Assembly (NCBI RefSeq): GCF_003863965.1
Contig: NZ_RRCN01000001.1
Span: forward strand, 7,251,071 to 7,315,070
Source: Paenibacillus oralis
GTDB taxonomy: Bacteria; Bacillota; Bacilli; Paenibacillales; Paenibacillaceae
DNA length: 64,000 bases
Direction of reading: 5' to 3'
The position numbers were made by a program, and so were the translations under genes. Below, piece after piece: positions 27,899-37,336 of this stretch (its first letter is position 1; every line of letters starts with the position of its first letter). The notes beneath the pieces were generated by a model, which saw only the letters and a list, made by a program, of their open reading frames with translations, was not told where the DNA came from and made no database searches.

Positions 27899-28018
27899 GT
27901 GTGAAATGTTCTTACGATCACTGTTGTTCGCGGATTTCTGATGATTTTTTAGATTCCAACAAGGAAGAAATCCGCTCACAAAGGCGAACGCTGGCGCTTC
28001 TTCAGCATCATTTCACAC
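27899..28018. repeat. 120-bp nested palindromic element upstream of apt
   Basis: The ends are perfect inverted repeats GTGTGAAATG / CATTTCACAC. Inside, TTCGCGGATTTCT faces AGAAATCCGC and GCGAA. It could fold as a long hairpin in the recJ-apt spacer. There is no open frame. It resembles a small non-autonomous element or a structured RNA. Confidence 0.6.
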
Positions 28019-28099
28019 TCTTGCCTATATCCCGCTCTTTCCTTAGTTCAACTTATAAAATAAGCTTGTTCCGTTCTTTAACAATACGCCGATAGACAC

Positions 28100-30508
28100 T
28101 TATGAAGCCCCGCGCATACGGGTTAACATCCATTCGGTAATTTCCGGAACCCCGGCATGAAGCAGCATCTGTTCCATTTCGGCGAGCAGCCCGAGCTCCC
28201 GGTAACGGCTTGAGGTTTCCAGCGGCCGTTTGGAAGGAGAAGGGTTGACGGTGATGGTTCCAGACGTCCGGGAAATAAAACCCAGCTCCTCGAACACGCC
28301 CAGTGTTAACTCCAGCATCCGCCGCGACCAGCCGGTCCGTTTCAGCAGCGCCGCCATCATTTCTTCCTCGCGCAGGGCCTGCCCAGCGGTTCTGAGCAGC
28401 AGTCCGTAAACTTGCTTGAAATGATCGCGGGACGGTGTTTCGATCCTTTCCTGCGGCGAGCGCAGCGGATGAAGCAGATAGATCCTTTCCAGTGAAACAA
28501 ACGCGTTCATCATCCGGCTCCAGCCTTCTGAGGAATCCGGAAGCTCAATCACAAACAACGTCGTAACGCCGTTCGCGCCCGCCGATTCCGCCAAGGCGTT
28601 CCCCGGTATGGCGCCATCGTCCTTATCATATACCCAAACTGAGGTGTCCTTCAAATCGCCAAGCTGAAGCAATTGGGAGCCCAAGCCCGCCGCAATCACG
28701 GCGGGGTTGTCCCGTTCATTCGCCGGCAGGTGAACAAGCGTGCTCTTAAGCTGCTCCAATTGCGTAGCCGGATTCCGCGAACCGCGGTAGTCGAACACCT
28801 GAAGATGGGAAACCGCAAGATCCTGAATCATCAGCTGTGGCTTGCGCGAGCCGTTCCATTCGTTGATTCCGGCTTCGCATACCATGTCCAAAACCGCTTC
28901 TTCCGCCAGCAGGGGCGCAAGCTCTCCTTTGCCGAAGGCTACAGCCTCCACGGTTTTTCCGTTTTGTCCGACAACCAACTTCAAATGTTTGCCGTCTTTG
29001 CCCATTTGCCGGCATTCCACCAGTTTTACGCCGCGTATCAGCAGGCGCGGGCACGTATTGGCCATCCCGAACGGAGCCAGGCTTTCCAGCTCCTCGATGG
29101 CCGATAACGTGATCTCCTTAAGCGAGCATTCCAAATCGGTCGTAATCACGGGTACAAAATGCTCCGGCCGAAGCTTGTCTGCGGCGAAGGCATTTAGGCG
29201 CCGCGAAAACTCGGCCAGGTTGCCGCGCGCCAGCGACATGCCCGCCGCCGACGGATGGCCGCCGAAATGGCCGAGCAAATCGGCGCAATCGGTTAGCCCC
29301 TCGTAGATATCGAAACCGGGTATGGAGCGGGCGGAGCCTTTGCATTCGCCGGTTTCCGGATTGATGCCAAGCACGATCGCCGGACGATAGTACCGCTCCA
29401 GCAGCTTGGAGGCTACGATGCCTACGACTCCGGCATTCCAGCCTTCGCCGGCCACAACGATGATATTCGGCAAACCCGTGTCACCGGTTTGCTGTTCCAG
29501 CTGCAGCAGCGCTTCCTGCACCATGCTCTCCACCAGCATCTGCCGCTCCTTGTTGAGCACATCGAGCTCCTCGGCAATCGCTTCGGCCTCGTCCGCGTTC
29601 TCCGCGGTCAGCAAGGCCACCGCCCGGTCCGCGTGGCTCATGCGCCCGCTGGCGTTGATGCGCGGCGCCAGCCCGAAAGCAACCGCCGTTGAGGTCACTT
29701 CGCCTTTGGACCAACCGGCCGTCCCAAGCAAGGCCGTCATCCCCGGGAAGGCGGATCGCGACATCGCGGCGAGTCCGGCGCGGACAAGCATACGGTTTTC
29801 TCCAACCAGCGGCATCAGGTCGGCAATCGTTCCAAGCGCAACCAGCTCCGTCCAGCATTCCGGCGTGTCATCTCCAAGCAGCGCTTTGGCCAGTTTGAAA
29901 GCGACACCGACACCGGCCAATCCCTTAAACGGATAAGGACAAAAGGGGAGCTTCGGATTAATTAAGGCATAGGCTTCCGGAAGCACCGCCGGCGGCTCGT
30001 GATGATCCGTCACGATCACGTCCATGCCCGCCACACGGGCATAAGCGATCTGTTCCACCGCGCTGATGCCGGTATCCACGGTAATGACCAGCGTAACTCC
30101 CTTCTGCCTAGCCTGCTCCAGAACCGGAATATGTAAACCGTAACCTTCCTTGGTGCGATGCGGAATATAGTATTCATATGTAGCGCCTAGCTTGCGCATC
30201 AGACAAATCATCAGCGTCGTCGAGGACACCCCGTCGGCGTCGTAATCTCCGCAGACTAGAATCCGCTCCCCGTTTTCGACGGCGCGGCGGATTCTCGGAA
30301 CCGCTTCCTTCATGCCGCTAAGCAGCATCGGATCATGTTGATCGGCGACCGTTCCTTGCAAAAAAAGCTCCGCTTCCTCCGGCTTCGCAATCCCCCGCGT
30401 GACCAGCAGCGAGGCTATAAGCGGGGAGAGATGAAGCCCTTCGGCGAGCAAGCGGGCAGCTTCTTCGTCCGCGGGAAGCGGGTCCCAGCGATACTTGGAA
30501 TGAAGCAT
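28100..30508 (-). CDS. recJ: Single-stranded-DNA-specific exonuclease RecJ
   Basis: RecJ degrades single-stranded DNA 5' to 3' in recombination and repair. The DHH domain shows VCGDYDADGVSSTTLM (about residues 85-100), VTVDTGISA and VTDHHEPP. The DHHA1 domain follows with GEGWNAGVVGIVASKL and GHPSAAGMSL, and the rest is the OB-fold and a Firmicute C-terminal extension. ATG at 30508 gives 802 residues; GTG at 30520 lies within the ribosome site AAGGTG. It is transcribed leftward, towards apt. Confidence 0.95.
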   Translation of the reverse strand: MLHSKYRWDPLPADEEAARLLAEGLHLSPLIASLLVTRGIAKPEEAELFLQGTVADQHDPMLLSGMKEAVPRIRRAVENGERILVCGDYDADGVSSTTLMICLMRKLGATYEYYIPHRTKEGYGLHIPVLEQARQKGVTLVITVDTGISAVEQIAYARVAGMDVIVTDHHEPPAVLPEAYALINPKLPFCPYPFKGLAGVGVAFKLAKALLGDDTPECWTELVALGTIADLMPLVGENRMLVRAGLAAMSRSAFPGMTALLGTAGWSKGEVTSTAVAFGLAPRINASGRMSHADRAVALLTAENADEAEAIAEELDVLNKERQMLVESMVQEALLQLEQQTGDTGLPNIIVVAGEGWNAGVVGIVASKLLERYYRPAIVLGINPETGECKGSARSIPGFDIYEGLTDCADLLGHFGGHPSAAGMSLARGNLAEFSRRLNAFAADKLRPEHFVPVITTDLECSLKEITLSAIEELESLAPFGMANTCPRLLIRGVKLVECRQMGKDGKHLKLVVGQNGKTVEAVAFGKGELAPLLAEEAVLDMVCEAGINEWNGSRKPQLMIQDLAVSHLQVFDYRGSRNPATQLEQLKSTLVHLPANERDNPAVIAAGLGSQLLQLGDLKDTSVWVYDKDDGAIPGNALAESAGANGVTTLFVIELPDSSEGWSRMMNAFVSLERIYLLHPLRSPQERIETPSRDHFKQVYGLLLRTAGQALREEEMMAALLKRTGWSRRMLELTLGVFEELGFISRTSGTITVNPSPSKRPLETSSRYRELGLLAEMEQMLLHAGVPEITEWMLTRMRGAS

Positions 30509-30570
30509 AGGTGGCGTCACCTTCTTTCTAGAAGTTGAACTTCATTAATGTCTTTTACTCAGGGCCAGTG

Positions 30571-31527
30571 TCATTGCAGTAAATTCGGCAGATCGCTGCC
30601 GTTTTCCTCCGTGTTGCTCTTATAGGGATAACCGGCGTCGTAAGGCGCCACTTGAATCCGTACGTCGCTCACATGGGAAAACCGGTTGAGCAGCAGCATT
30701 TTGGCGCGGTTGGCGATGTCGTTGGCTTCCATGACCGTGATCCGCGGATTCACGCTGATTTTGGCGTCCACGGTGACGTAATGCCCGTTCTCCTGCGCTT
30801 TCAGCTCATCGACGGCAATCACGCCGTGAACCCGTTGCACCGTCTCGATAAAAGAAGCGGCATCCTCCTCTTGAATGGCGGAAACCAGCTGTCCGTAAAG
30901 GGATTCCCTGATCAGGCGGTACGCTCGCCAAAAGACGAGACAAGCGATGAAAAAGGCGGCCGCAGGATCAAGATAAAGCAATTCCTGAACCCCCATCGCC
31001 TGACCGGCTACCGCGCCAAAGACGCCGATGAACGCAGCCACGGAGGAATAGAGAGAGTAACGGTGCGTGGCAATCAGCGACTGTGCGGTTTTGGGCTCCT
31101 CTTTCCGCGACTGGCGAAAACGGAATTGGAACACCGCTTCCTTCAGGGCAAATGAAACGACGACGGCAACTCCGGCCATCACTTCCGGAGGCTGGAGCTC
31201 ACCTCTGGCGATATTCGATATGGCGGCAATCATCATCTGCAGTCCGCCCATAAGCAGAAACACGGAAAAAAAGATCGCGAGCAGCGGCTCCGCCCTTTCT
31301 CTCCCGGCATATGCCGCGTGCAGCGCTCTCCGCTTCCTCAGACCGGGCCACTCCACTTTGCCGGCGATCTCGGCCGCGGCATCCGAAGCGGAATGCAAAG
31401 CGGCAGCCAGCAGCGCGCGGCTGTCAAACCATAGCCCCACCATCCCTTTGAAGATGGCGAGCGCAATATGACTCACGATGCTGAGCCAAGCGGCGGAATC
31501 GGAAAAGGCAGCATGTTCGCGTTTCAT
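30571..31527 (-). CDS. Cation diffusion facilitator family transporter with altered metal site
   Basis: A 318-residue CDF protein with five to six membrane spans, then a C-terminal cytoplasmic domain (QRVHGVIAVDELKAQENG). The metal-site motif HSASD in the second span is kept. In the fifth span, where the family normally has HxxxD (often HHRSD), this protein reads THRYSL, so both expected ligands are missing. Transport of another ion, or loss of transport, is possible. It lies between secF and recJ on the minus strand, the place of a CDF gene in some Paenibacillus. Metal specificity cannot be stated. Confidence 0.82.
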   Translation of the reverse strand: MKREHAAFSDSAAWLSIVSHIALAIFKGMVGLWFDSRALLAAALHSASDAAAEIAGKVEWPGLRKRRALHAAYAGRERAEPLLAIFFSVFLLMGGLQMMIAAISNIARGELQPPEVMAGVAVVVSFALKEAVFQFRFRQSRKEEPKTAQSLIATHRYSLYSSVAAFIGVFGAVAGQAMGVQELLYLDPAAAFFIACLVFWRAYRLIRESLYGQLVSAIQEEDAASFIETVQRVHGVIAVDELKAQENGHYVTVDAKISVNPRITVMEANDIANRAKMLLLNRFSHVSDVRIQVAPYDAGYPYKSNTEENGSDLPNLLQ

Positions 31528-31568
31528 AATGACCTCCTAAAACCATGTAAAAACTGATGAAGAATGGT

Positions 31569-31602
31569 AGAGCCGCGTCTTAAATCGACGCGGCTCTTTT
31601 TT
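31569..31602 (+). terminator. Strong terminator facing the plus strand between secF and the CDF gene
   Basis: A perfect 11-bp stem AGAGCCGCGTC / GACGCGGCTCT is followed by TTTTTT on the plus strand. Flanking genes run on the minus strand, where no T run follows the stem, so it would end antisense transcripts or act only as a hairpin in the message. Confidence 0.65.
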
Positions 31603-31638
31603 GAACCAACCGATGGCTAGATATCTTCAAAAAGCCGC

Positions 31639-32532
31639 TTAGGATGCTTTAGCCGGTTTATTCTTTTGCGTACCTTTAAAGACAAACCAGAGCGGGCTGG
31701 CAATAAAGATTGAAGAGTAAGCTCCGAACAGCAGGCCGATGACCATGGCGAGCGAGAACATCTTGATCGACTCGCCGCCCAACAGGAACAGGAAGAAGGC
31801 GGCCACAAACACGGTAAGCGCGGTATATAAGGAACGCATAATCGTCTGCGCTACGCTGTGGTTGACCAATTCAACAAGATCCTGCCGCGTTTTGAGCTTG
31901 GAAAAGCGCAAGTTCTCGCGAATCCGGTCGAAGATAACGATCGTATCGTTGATCGAATAACCGATGATCGTCAATACCGCGACGATAAAGGTCAAATCGA
32001 CCTCCAATCGGAAAATGGAGAAAACCGCGATGACCATAAACGCATCGTGCAGCAAGGCCACGATCGCGGCAAGAGCAAACCGCCATTCAAAACGGATGCT
32101 GACGTAAATGATGATCCCTATACAGGAAATCAGCACGGCGTAAATTGCGTTGCGCGCCAATTCCCGGGCCATTTCCGGATCGACCGTATTGACTTCAAAG
32201 GAGGCTTTGTCGTCCAGCTTCGAGATTTCGCTTTTCAGCTGCGCATCGTTATCATCGCTAAGCACTTGTGTAAAGCGGATATTCATCCGGTCCTCGCCCG
32301 GGCTGATCGTCGTGCCTTCCGCAATGCCGAGCTTGTCCAAGACCGGTTTTACTTGCTCCGCCGTCAGCGGTTTTGTAAGCGAGATGTCCACATTGGAGCC
32401 CGCTTTAAAATCGACGCTGTAATTCAAGCCAAACACCGATAGGCAGATGAGACCAACGATCGTCAAGACGATCGACGCAATATAAAAGTACTTGCTGAGA
32501 TGCACATAGTCCAGGTTTTTATTAAAGCGCAC
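31639..32532 (-). CDS. secF: Protein translocase subunit SecF
   Basis: SecF with SecD helps SecYEG export proteins using the proton gradient. The protein has an N-terminal span, the periplasmic P4 domain (FGLNYSVDFKAGSNVDI), and five further spans with VRFEWRFALAAIVALLHD and GYSINDTIVIFDRIREN, both SecF hallmarks. GTG at 32532 lies at good spacing after AAAGGAG; the frame extends to another GTG at 32541 that is too close. It overlaps the secD stop by about 11 bases, so the pair is co-translated. In Bacillus subtilis the two are fused; here they are separate. Confidence 0.95.
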   Translation of the reverse strand: MRFNKNLDYVHLSKYFYIASIVLTIVGLICLSVFGLNYSVDFKAGSNVDISLTKPLTAEQVKPVLDKLGIAEGTTISPGEDRMNIRFTQVLSDDNDAQLKSEISKLDDKASFEVNTVDPEMARELARNAIYAVLISCIGIIIYVSIRFEWRFALAAIVALLHDAFMVIAVFSIFRLEVDLTFIVAVLTIIGYSINDTIVIFDRIRENLRFSKLKTRQDLVELVNHSVAQTIMRSLYTALTVFVAAFFLFLLGGESIKMFSLAMVIGLLFGAYSSIFIASPLWFVFKGTQKNKPAKAS

Positions 32533-33775
32533 GAATATCACGCTCCTTTACGCCGAAATACTTCGGTTTCGACAGCTTGCCCGCCTTAAGCAGCAGATTC
32601 AGCAGGAAGCGGGAGAGATACACATTCGTGGCGATGCTGAGCACGATTTCCACGATCAGCACGAGCGCAAAACCTTTTACCGCGCCGGTGCCGAACCAGT
32701 ACATTACCGCGGCAACGATAATGGTCGTAATATTCGAATCGAGAACCGTACGCAGGGAATGCTTGTCGCCTGCCTTCACGGCGGACATAACGCTCTTCCC
32801 GGAACGCATTTCTTCATGGATCCGTTCATTGGTAATGATGTTGGCGTCGACCGCCATCCCGATCCCGAGAATTAAAGCCGCGATCCCTGGCAGGGTAAGC
32901 GTAAAGTCCGCCCACACGAACACCAGAATAAGCAGCCAGGTATGAATGATAAGCGTAAGCGAGGCGATCAGCCCGGGAACCCGGTACATGCCGATCATAA
33001 ACAACAAGATGAACACGGAAGCGATCAGCCCGGCTTCAATCGTTTGTTGCAGTGATAGCATGCCCAGCGTAGCGCCTACGCTTTGCGAATATTTCTCGGT
33101 CAATTTCAGCGGCAGGGCGCCGAGATTGATCTGGTCGCGCAGCTCCTTGGCTTCGTTTAAGTCTCCGCCAACGCTGATTTGCGCGGAGCCGTCCGTCAGC
33201 ACCGCCTGAACCACGGGAGCCGATATCAGCTGGTCGTTCATGAAAATCGCCAGTGGTTTTCCAAGCAAACGCTTGGTTATTTCCGCAAACTTTTCTTTGT
33301 CTTTCACTTTAATGCTGACAACCGGCTCGTTCATCTGGGTGTATTCCAGTTTTGCCCCGTTTTCGACGAAATCCGTACCAACCATTTCGATCTTGTTGTA
33401 CTCGTCCGGGTTCTTCTCCGTACCGTCCTTACTGCGGAATGTAAGGGAGGCAGGCTCTTTCATCGTTTTGCGCACCGTTGCCTCATCGGTGACACCGGCC
33501 AGCTTCAAGCGAATCCGGTTGGTGCCTTCGGTCGTGACTTCCGGTTCGCTTGTCCCCAGTTTGTTCGCCCGGTCCTCCAGGCTTTGCGCCGTCTTGAGAA
33601 GCGATGCCCTCGTCACCGCTCCTCCGCCTTCCAGCGGCGATGCTTCATACAAAATTTCAAAGCCGCCTTTCAAATCCAGGCCGAGACGTACGTTTTTCAA
33701 CAGGCCGGGGCTTGTCCAGCCCATAATCCCGAGCGAGACAACCACGACGGTTATGAATGCGATGATTCTTTTCAT
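32522..33775 (-). CDS. secD: Protein translocase subunit SecD
   Basis: The 417-residue protein has an N-terminal span, the motif LGLDLKGGFEILYEA, a P1 domain shorter than in Gram-negative SecD, and six C-terminal spans with ALPLKLTEKYSQSVGATLG and GIGMAVDANIITNERI(HEE), the RND-type proton-relay region. It begins at ATG 33775 (MKRIIAFITVVVVSLG). It acts with SecF, directly downstream, and with YajC, encoded at 37337-37660. Confidence 0.95.
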   Translation of the reverse strand: MKRIIAFITVVVVSLGIMGWTSPGLLKNVRLGLDLKGGFEILYEASPLEGGGAVTRASLLKTAQSLEDRANKLGTSEPEVTTEGTNRIRLKLAGVTDEATVRKTMKEPASLTFRSKDGTEKNPDEYNKIEMVGTDFVENGAKLEYTQMNEPVVSIKVKDKEKFAEITKRLLGKPLAIFMNDQLISAPVVQAVLTDGSAQISVGGDLNEAKELRDQINLGALPLKLTEKYSQSVGATLGMLSLQQTIEAGLIASVFILLFMIGMYRVPGLIASLTLIIHTWLLILVFVWADFTLTLPGIAALILGIGMAVDANIITNERIHEEMRSGKSVMSAVKAGDKHSLRTVLDSNITTIIVAAVMYWFGTGAVKGFALVLIVEIVLSIATNVYLSRFLLNLLLKAGKLSKPKYFGVKERDIRAL

Positions 33776-33876
33776 CCCGTACTTCGTTCCCCTTTCAAAT
33801 TCTCAATATTCCTATTATAGCGATGCCTGAAAAGCGAGTCAATTTATCAAATTTTGACGAAAAAAAGACCCCAGCC

Positions 33877-34134
33877 TCATATAAGACGGGATCCACGGTA
33901 TGCGGAAATCGTCATATAATTCATAAATTGGGTCACTTTTAAGGAAAGTATATCGTTGACAAGTTGGTGCATTGGCGGAATGCCTTCTTTTTCATATTTT
34001 TGACTGACGCATTCCCAAATCTCAGGCCCGGTTACATGCTCGTAACCGATCAATCTGAATTCCTCCGCTTTGCTGCGGCATAGGCTTTCTATCGCCTCGT
34101 TCAACTCTTGTTCCGTCAATTCCTCTTCAGCCAC
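33877..34134 (-). CDS. comN: ComN-type post-transcriptional regulator
   Basis: ComN (YrzD) of Bacillus subtilis controls comE mRNA location and binds DivIVA. This 85-residue protein matches the family in size and pattern: helical N-terminus (LTEQELNEAIESLCRSKAEE), FRLIGYEHVTGPEIWECVSQ, and the C-terminal LVNDILSLKVTQFMNYMTI. GTG at 34134 lies 8 bases after AAGGGGG and was preferred to TTG at 34152, which has no spacing from its upstream site. Its place next to secD and spoVB is conserved. Confidence 0.85.
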   Translation of the reverse strand: MAEEELTEQELNEAIESLCRSKAEEFRLIGYEHVTGPEIWECVSQKYEKEGIPPMHQLVNDILSLKVTQFMNYMTISAYRGSRLI

Positions 34135-34329
34135 GATTTCTGCCCCCTTCAACCCCCGTCTTAATACATTCTACTCCAATTTACCGATTCCTGCCTCTAC
34201 TGACTTTTTCCAATTTTAAAAGCTTCCGAAAAGACAAGTCATGAACTTGTACAGGTAGGACATATCCATAGAATAACCCCCAAGAAAAAAACTATCGGCG
34301 AAGCTATTTCCGGGAGAGAGGGAAGCACT

Positions 34330-35913
34330 TTGAACAAACAAACCTTCATCCAAGGAACGATGATTCTGCTGGTGGCGGGAATCGTCAACCGGCTCCTTGG
34401 TTTCATTCCGCGCATTATGCTGCCCCGCGTGATCGGGGCGGAAGGGGTAGGACTTTATCAGCTTGGATATCCTTTCTTCCTCGTAATCGTAACGATCATT
34501 ACCGGAGGGATTCCTTTGGCCGTCGCCAAGCTGGTGGCCGAAGCCGAGTCCTCGGGGAATCCGGGGCGTTCCCGCGCCATTTTGCGGACGAGCCTGGTGT
34601 TCACGACGGCGGCGGGTTTTCTGTTCACCTTTTTATGCTTGTTCGGGGCGCCTTGGGTAAGCCGTTATATCCTTACGGATGCCCGCGTTTACCATACCTT
34701 TGTCGCGATGAGCCCGATGATCGTCATCGTTGCCGTTTCTTCCGTTTTTCGCGGTTATTTTCAGGGCAAGCAGGACATGATTCCGTCCGCCGTCTCCTCC
34801 ATTATGGAAACGGTGGCCCGCATCGTCTGCACGTTGTGGTTCGCGTATTTGCTTCTGCCGATGGGGATGGCGTACGCCGCGGCGGGAGCAATGCTAGGCG
34901 TCGTGGCCGGGGAAATCGTCGGGCTTGGCGTGTTGTTATGGCAGTACCGCCAGCTCAAACGGCGTGAGCGGAAGGAAACCGAAGCCCAGGAAACGCCGGG
35001 CAATCCGGACCCGGAGAAACAACCCTTGCTCGGCAAACTGCTGCGCCGGATTTTGCGCATTGCGATTCCGGTTACCGGCGGCAAGCTCGTCGGCTCGCTG
35101 TCCTACCTGCTGGAATCCATCACGACAGCGCGAAGCCTGGCGATGGCCGGAATCGGCGTCGCCGTGGCCACCTCCCAATACGGGGCGCTGCAAGGCATGG
35201 TTATTCCGCTGCTGCTGCTGCCCGGGGCGCTGACGTCTTCTTTGGCCGTCTCGCTCGTTCCTTCGCTGGCCGAAGCCCAGGCTCGCGGGGATATGCGGTC
35301 GATTCAGCTGCGGCTGCATCAATCGCTCCGGCTTGCACTGGTCACCGGCGCCCCGTTTGCCGCGATCATGTACGTGATGGCCGAGCCGCTCTGCCTGATC
35401 ATCTACGACAACGCCGAAATCGCCGGAATGCTGAAGACGATGGCTCCGTTTGCGCTGTTCCTCTACGCGCAGGCGCCGCTGCAGGCGACGCTCCAAGCTT
35501 TAGACAAGCCGGGGCGGGCCCTGATCAACACCCTGACCGGAGCCGTCATCAAAATATCGCTGATCTTGTATCTCGCCTCCAATCCGTCCCTGGGCATTTA
35601 TGGAGCCATCATCGCCATTGTCGTCAATTTTATCGTCGTGACGCTCATGCACGGATACAGCGTGGCCCGCATGCTCCGCTATTCGCTGCCATATCTGGAT
35701 TTCACCAAAGTATGCGCCGCCATGGTCATTATGGCCGCAGCGGCTCATTACGCGATGAACCGCCTGCCGTTCGCTTCCGTCCCGGCAGTCCAATTTACCG
35801 CCGCGGCGGCGGCCTCCGGAATCTTGTATCTCGCGCTGGCCGGCGTCATGGGGCTGTTTGACCTGCACGACCTGAAACGGCTGCCGTTCCTGGGCAAGTG
35901 GTTCCGCCGCTGA
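34330..35913 (+). CDS. spoVB: SpoVB-family polysaccharide flippase
   Basis: A 527-residue MVF/MATE-superfamily membrane protein with about 14 spans, starting QTFIQGTMILLVAGIVNRLL and GFIPRIMLPRVIGAEGVGLY, as in SpoVB and its relatives. SpoVB is needed for spore cortex synthesis in Bacillus subtilis, probably moving lipid-linked peptidoglycan precursors. The TTG start at 34330 follows GAGAGGGAAG. It lies in the conserved secDF-comN-spoVB-yrbG block. Assignment to SpoVB rather than a paralogue (YkvU, YtgP) rests on this context. Confidence 0.88.
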   Translation: MNKQTFIQGTMILLVAGIVNRLLGFIPRIMLPRVIGAEGVGLYQLGYPFFLVIVTIITGGIPLAVAKLVAEAESSGNPGRSRAILRTSLVFTTAAGFLFTFLCLFGAPWVSRYILTDARVYHTFVAMSPMIVIVAVSSVFRGYFQGKQDMIPSAVSSIMETVARIVCTLWFAYLLLPMGMAYAAAGAMLGVVAGEIVGLGVLLWQYRQLKRRERKETEAQETPGNPDPEKQPLLGKLLRRILRIAIPVTGGKLVGSLSYLLESITTARSLAMAGIGVAVATSQYGALQGMVIPLLLLPGALTSSLAVSLVPSLAEAQARGDMRSIQLRLHQSLRLALVTGAPFAAIMYVMAEPLCLIIYDNAEIAGMLKTMAPFALFLYAQAPLQATLQALDKPGRALINTLTGAVIKISLILYLASNPSLGIYGAIIAIVVNFIVVTLMHGYSVARMLRYSLPYLDFTKVCAAMVIMAAAAHYAMNRLPFASVPAVQFTAAAAASGILYLALAGVMGLFDLHDLKRLPFLGKWFRR

Positions 35914-35934
35914 TGCGGCTTAGGTTTAGGTTCT

Positions 35935-36651
35935 TCACGTTTCATCCATAGGGTTGATATACAGTTTGCCATTATGATCGATACTGCAGAAAAACACCAG
36001 TTTAAAATCGCTAAGCCCTTTGGACTGAATTTGATTTTTCAGCCAAAATCTGGTTTTTCCGATCTTTTGCAAGTTTTCTTCGTTCACTTTGCCGTCCATA
36101 ATCAGCGGCAGCGGCAGCTCTTCATATTTAATTTTGGAGACGATGGACGCGCTCTCCTTGTTTTTGCGCCCCCCGCTATTGTCCGCATTGCCGGATTTGT
36201 CCTTGGGGAAAACGCTTAGCTGTCCGCTCGTTTCCAGAACGGCAAACTCCACGTCCGCTACGCTGTCGACCTTTTTGGCACGCAGCTGCATGAGCAGATC
36301 GTCCAGATTGTACCGCTGCTTTCTCATTTCCTCGCGGTTGATTTTACCGTTATGAATGATGACGCTCGGCTTGCCGTCAAGCCATAACCGCAGCTTGCGG
36401 AAGCGGAGCGACAGCATGGCCATGCCGATTTGAATGAGTACGAGCGTGGCCATAGGGACAATTCCTTCATAGAGCGGTTTTTTGACGTCTTCCAAAGCAA
36501 ATACGGCAATATCCGCAATCATGATTGAAATCACCAGATCAAAAATCGATAGCTTACCGACCTCTCTTTTTCCCATGATTCGCATCACGACAAATACAGT
36601 AATATACATCAGAACGGTTCGAAAGACATGGGGCAGCATATCATCGACCAC
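35935..36651 (-). CDS. DUF421 membrane protein, YrbG/YetF type
   Basis: A 238-residue protein with three N-terminal spans (VLMYITVFVVMRIMGKREVG, LVISIMIADIAVFALED) and a cytoplasmic DUF421 domain (LRLWLDGKPSVIIHNGKIN, YNLDDLLMQLRAKKVDSV), then a second domain (PLPLIMDGKVNEENL). Members such as YetJ-unrelated YetF and YrbG occur in spore formers; their biochemical role is not settled. GTG at 36651 lies 7 bases after AGGAGG. Gene order matches yrbG of Bacillus subtilis. Confidence 0.88.
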   Translation of the reverse strand: MVDDMLPHVFRTVLMYITVFVVMRIMGKREVGKLSIFDLVISIMIADIAVFALEDVKKPLYEGIVPMATLVLIQIGMAMLSLRFRKLRLWLDGKPSVIIHNGKINREEMRKQRYNLDDLLMQLRAKKVDSVADVEFAVLETSGQLSVFPKDKSGNADNSGGRKNKESASIVSKIKYEELPLPLIMDGKVNEENLQKIGKTRFWLKNQIQSKGLSDFKLVFFCSIDHNGKLYINPMDET

Positions 36652-36893
36652 GGCAATCCCTCCTCATGAAAAGATCGAACAGAACATGGTACTGGGTATT
36701 CTGACCGCCGCTTCTCCATTCCATGCGGTGTAACATGGAACTAAAAAGCGGATTGCCTGCAAGAATCTTCCTTAGAGGTAGTTCAAAAAGGTCGCTTTTG
36801 ATCAACCTCTCCAAAAATATCGGTGCTACGCGGTAATAACTGCATGGGCTTGACCATAAAATGGTGGTAATAAGAGGACAGGAGGATGGCCTT

Positions 36894-37286
36894 ATGCATT
36901 TCATCCGCAAATTATTTAGTTTTCGGATTTCGCAGCCTACCGTCTCGGGACTTTGGTACGCTTTCTTATGGATGATGATCGGGGCTCTGGTTTTGTCGCT
37001 GCTGCTGCAAGGCGAAATGCTGGAGGAGCCCGAGCTTGCGCTGTACACCTATCTCGTTCATGGCATCGCCGTGTTGTTCGGCGGCATCGTATCCGGAAAA
37101 AGAGCGAAGCAGAAAGGCTGGTACAAGGGTGGCCTGACCGGTCTGTTGTACGTTGTGCTGCTATTGCTTATCAGCTTTCTCGCCCTCGACACGTCGCTGA
37201 CCCTGCGCGACTGCATCCTGCTGGCGCCGGGGCTTGTCATCGGGGCATTTGGGGGAATGATCGGGGTGAATTTAAACCGGAAGTGA
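36894..37286 (+). CDS. TIGR04086-type membrane protein (YrzE)
   Basis: A 130-residue protein with four predicted spans (YAFLWMMIGALVLSLLL, VHGIAVLFGGIVSGKRAKQK, GLLYVVLLLLISFLAL, LLAPGLVIGAFGGMIGVNL). The pattern and its place between yajC and DUF421 fit YrzE/TIGR04086, of unknown function. ATG at 36894 lies 8 bases after AGGAGG; a longer frame from 36861 was not used. Confidence 0.8.
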   Translation: MHFIRKLFSFRISQPTVSGLWYAFLWMMIGALVLSLLLQGEMLEEPELALYTYLVHGIAVLFGGIVSGKRAKQKGWYKGGLTGLLYVVLLLLISFLALDTSLTLRDCILLAPGLVIGAFGGMIGVNLNRK

Positions 37287-37290
37287 ATGA

Positions 37291-37329
37291 AAAAAGGGCC
37301 TAAGCCGGAAAATGGCTAAGACCCTTTTT
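37291..37329. terminator. Bidirectional terminator between yrzE-like gene and yajC
   Basis: AAAAAGGGCCTAAGCC pairs with GGCTAAGACCCTTTTT (one mismatch), giving T runs on both strands. Confidence 0.75.
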
Positions 37330-37336
37330 GTTTCGA

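Noticed and set aside
36641..37048. Minus-strand frame of 135 codons over the yrzE-like gene start
   Set aside because: Overlaps the well-supported yrzE-like and DUF421 starts; no start signal or domain.
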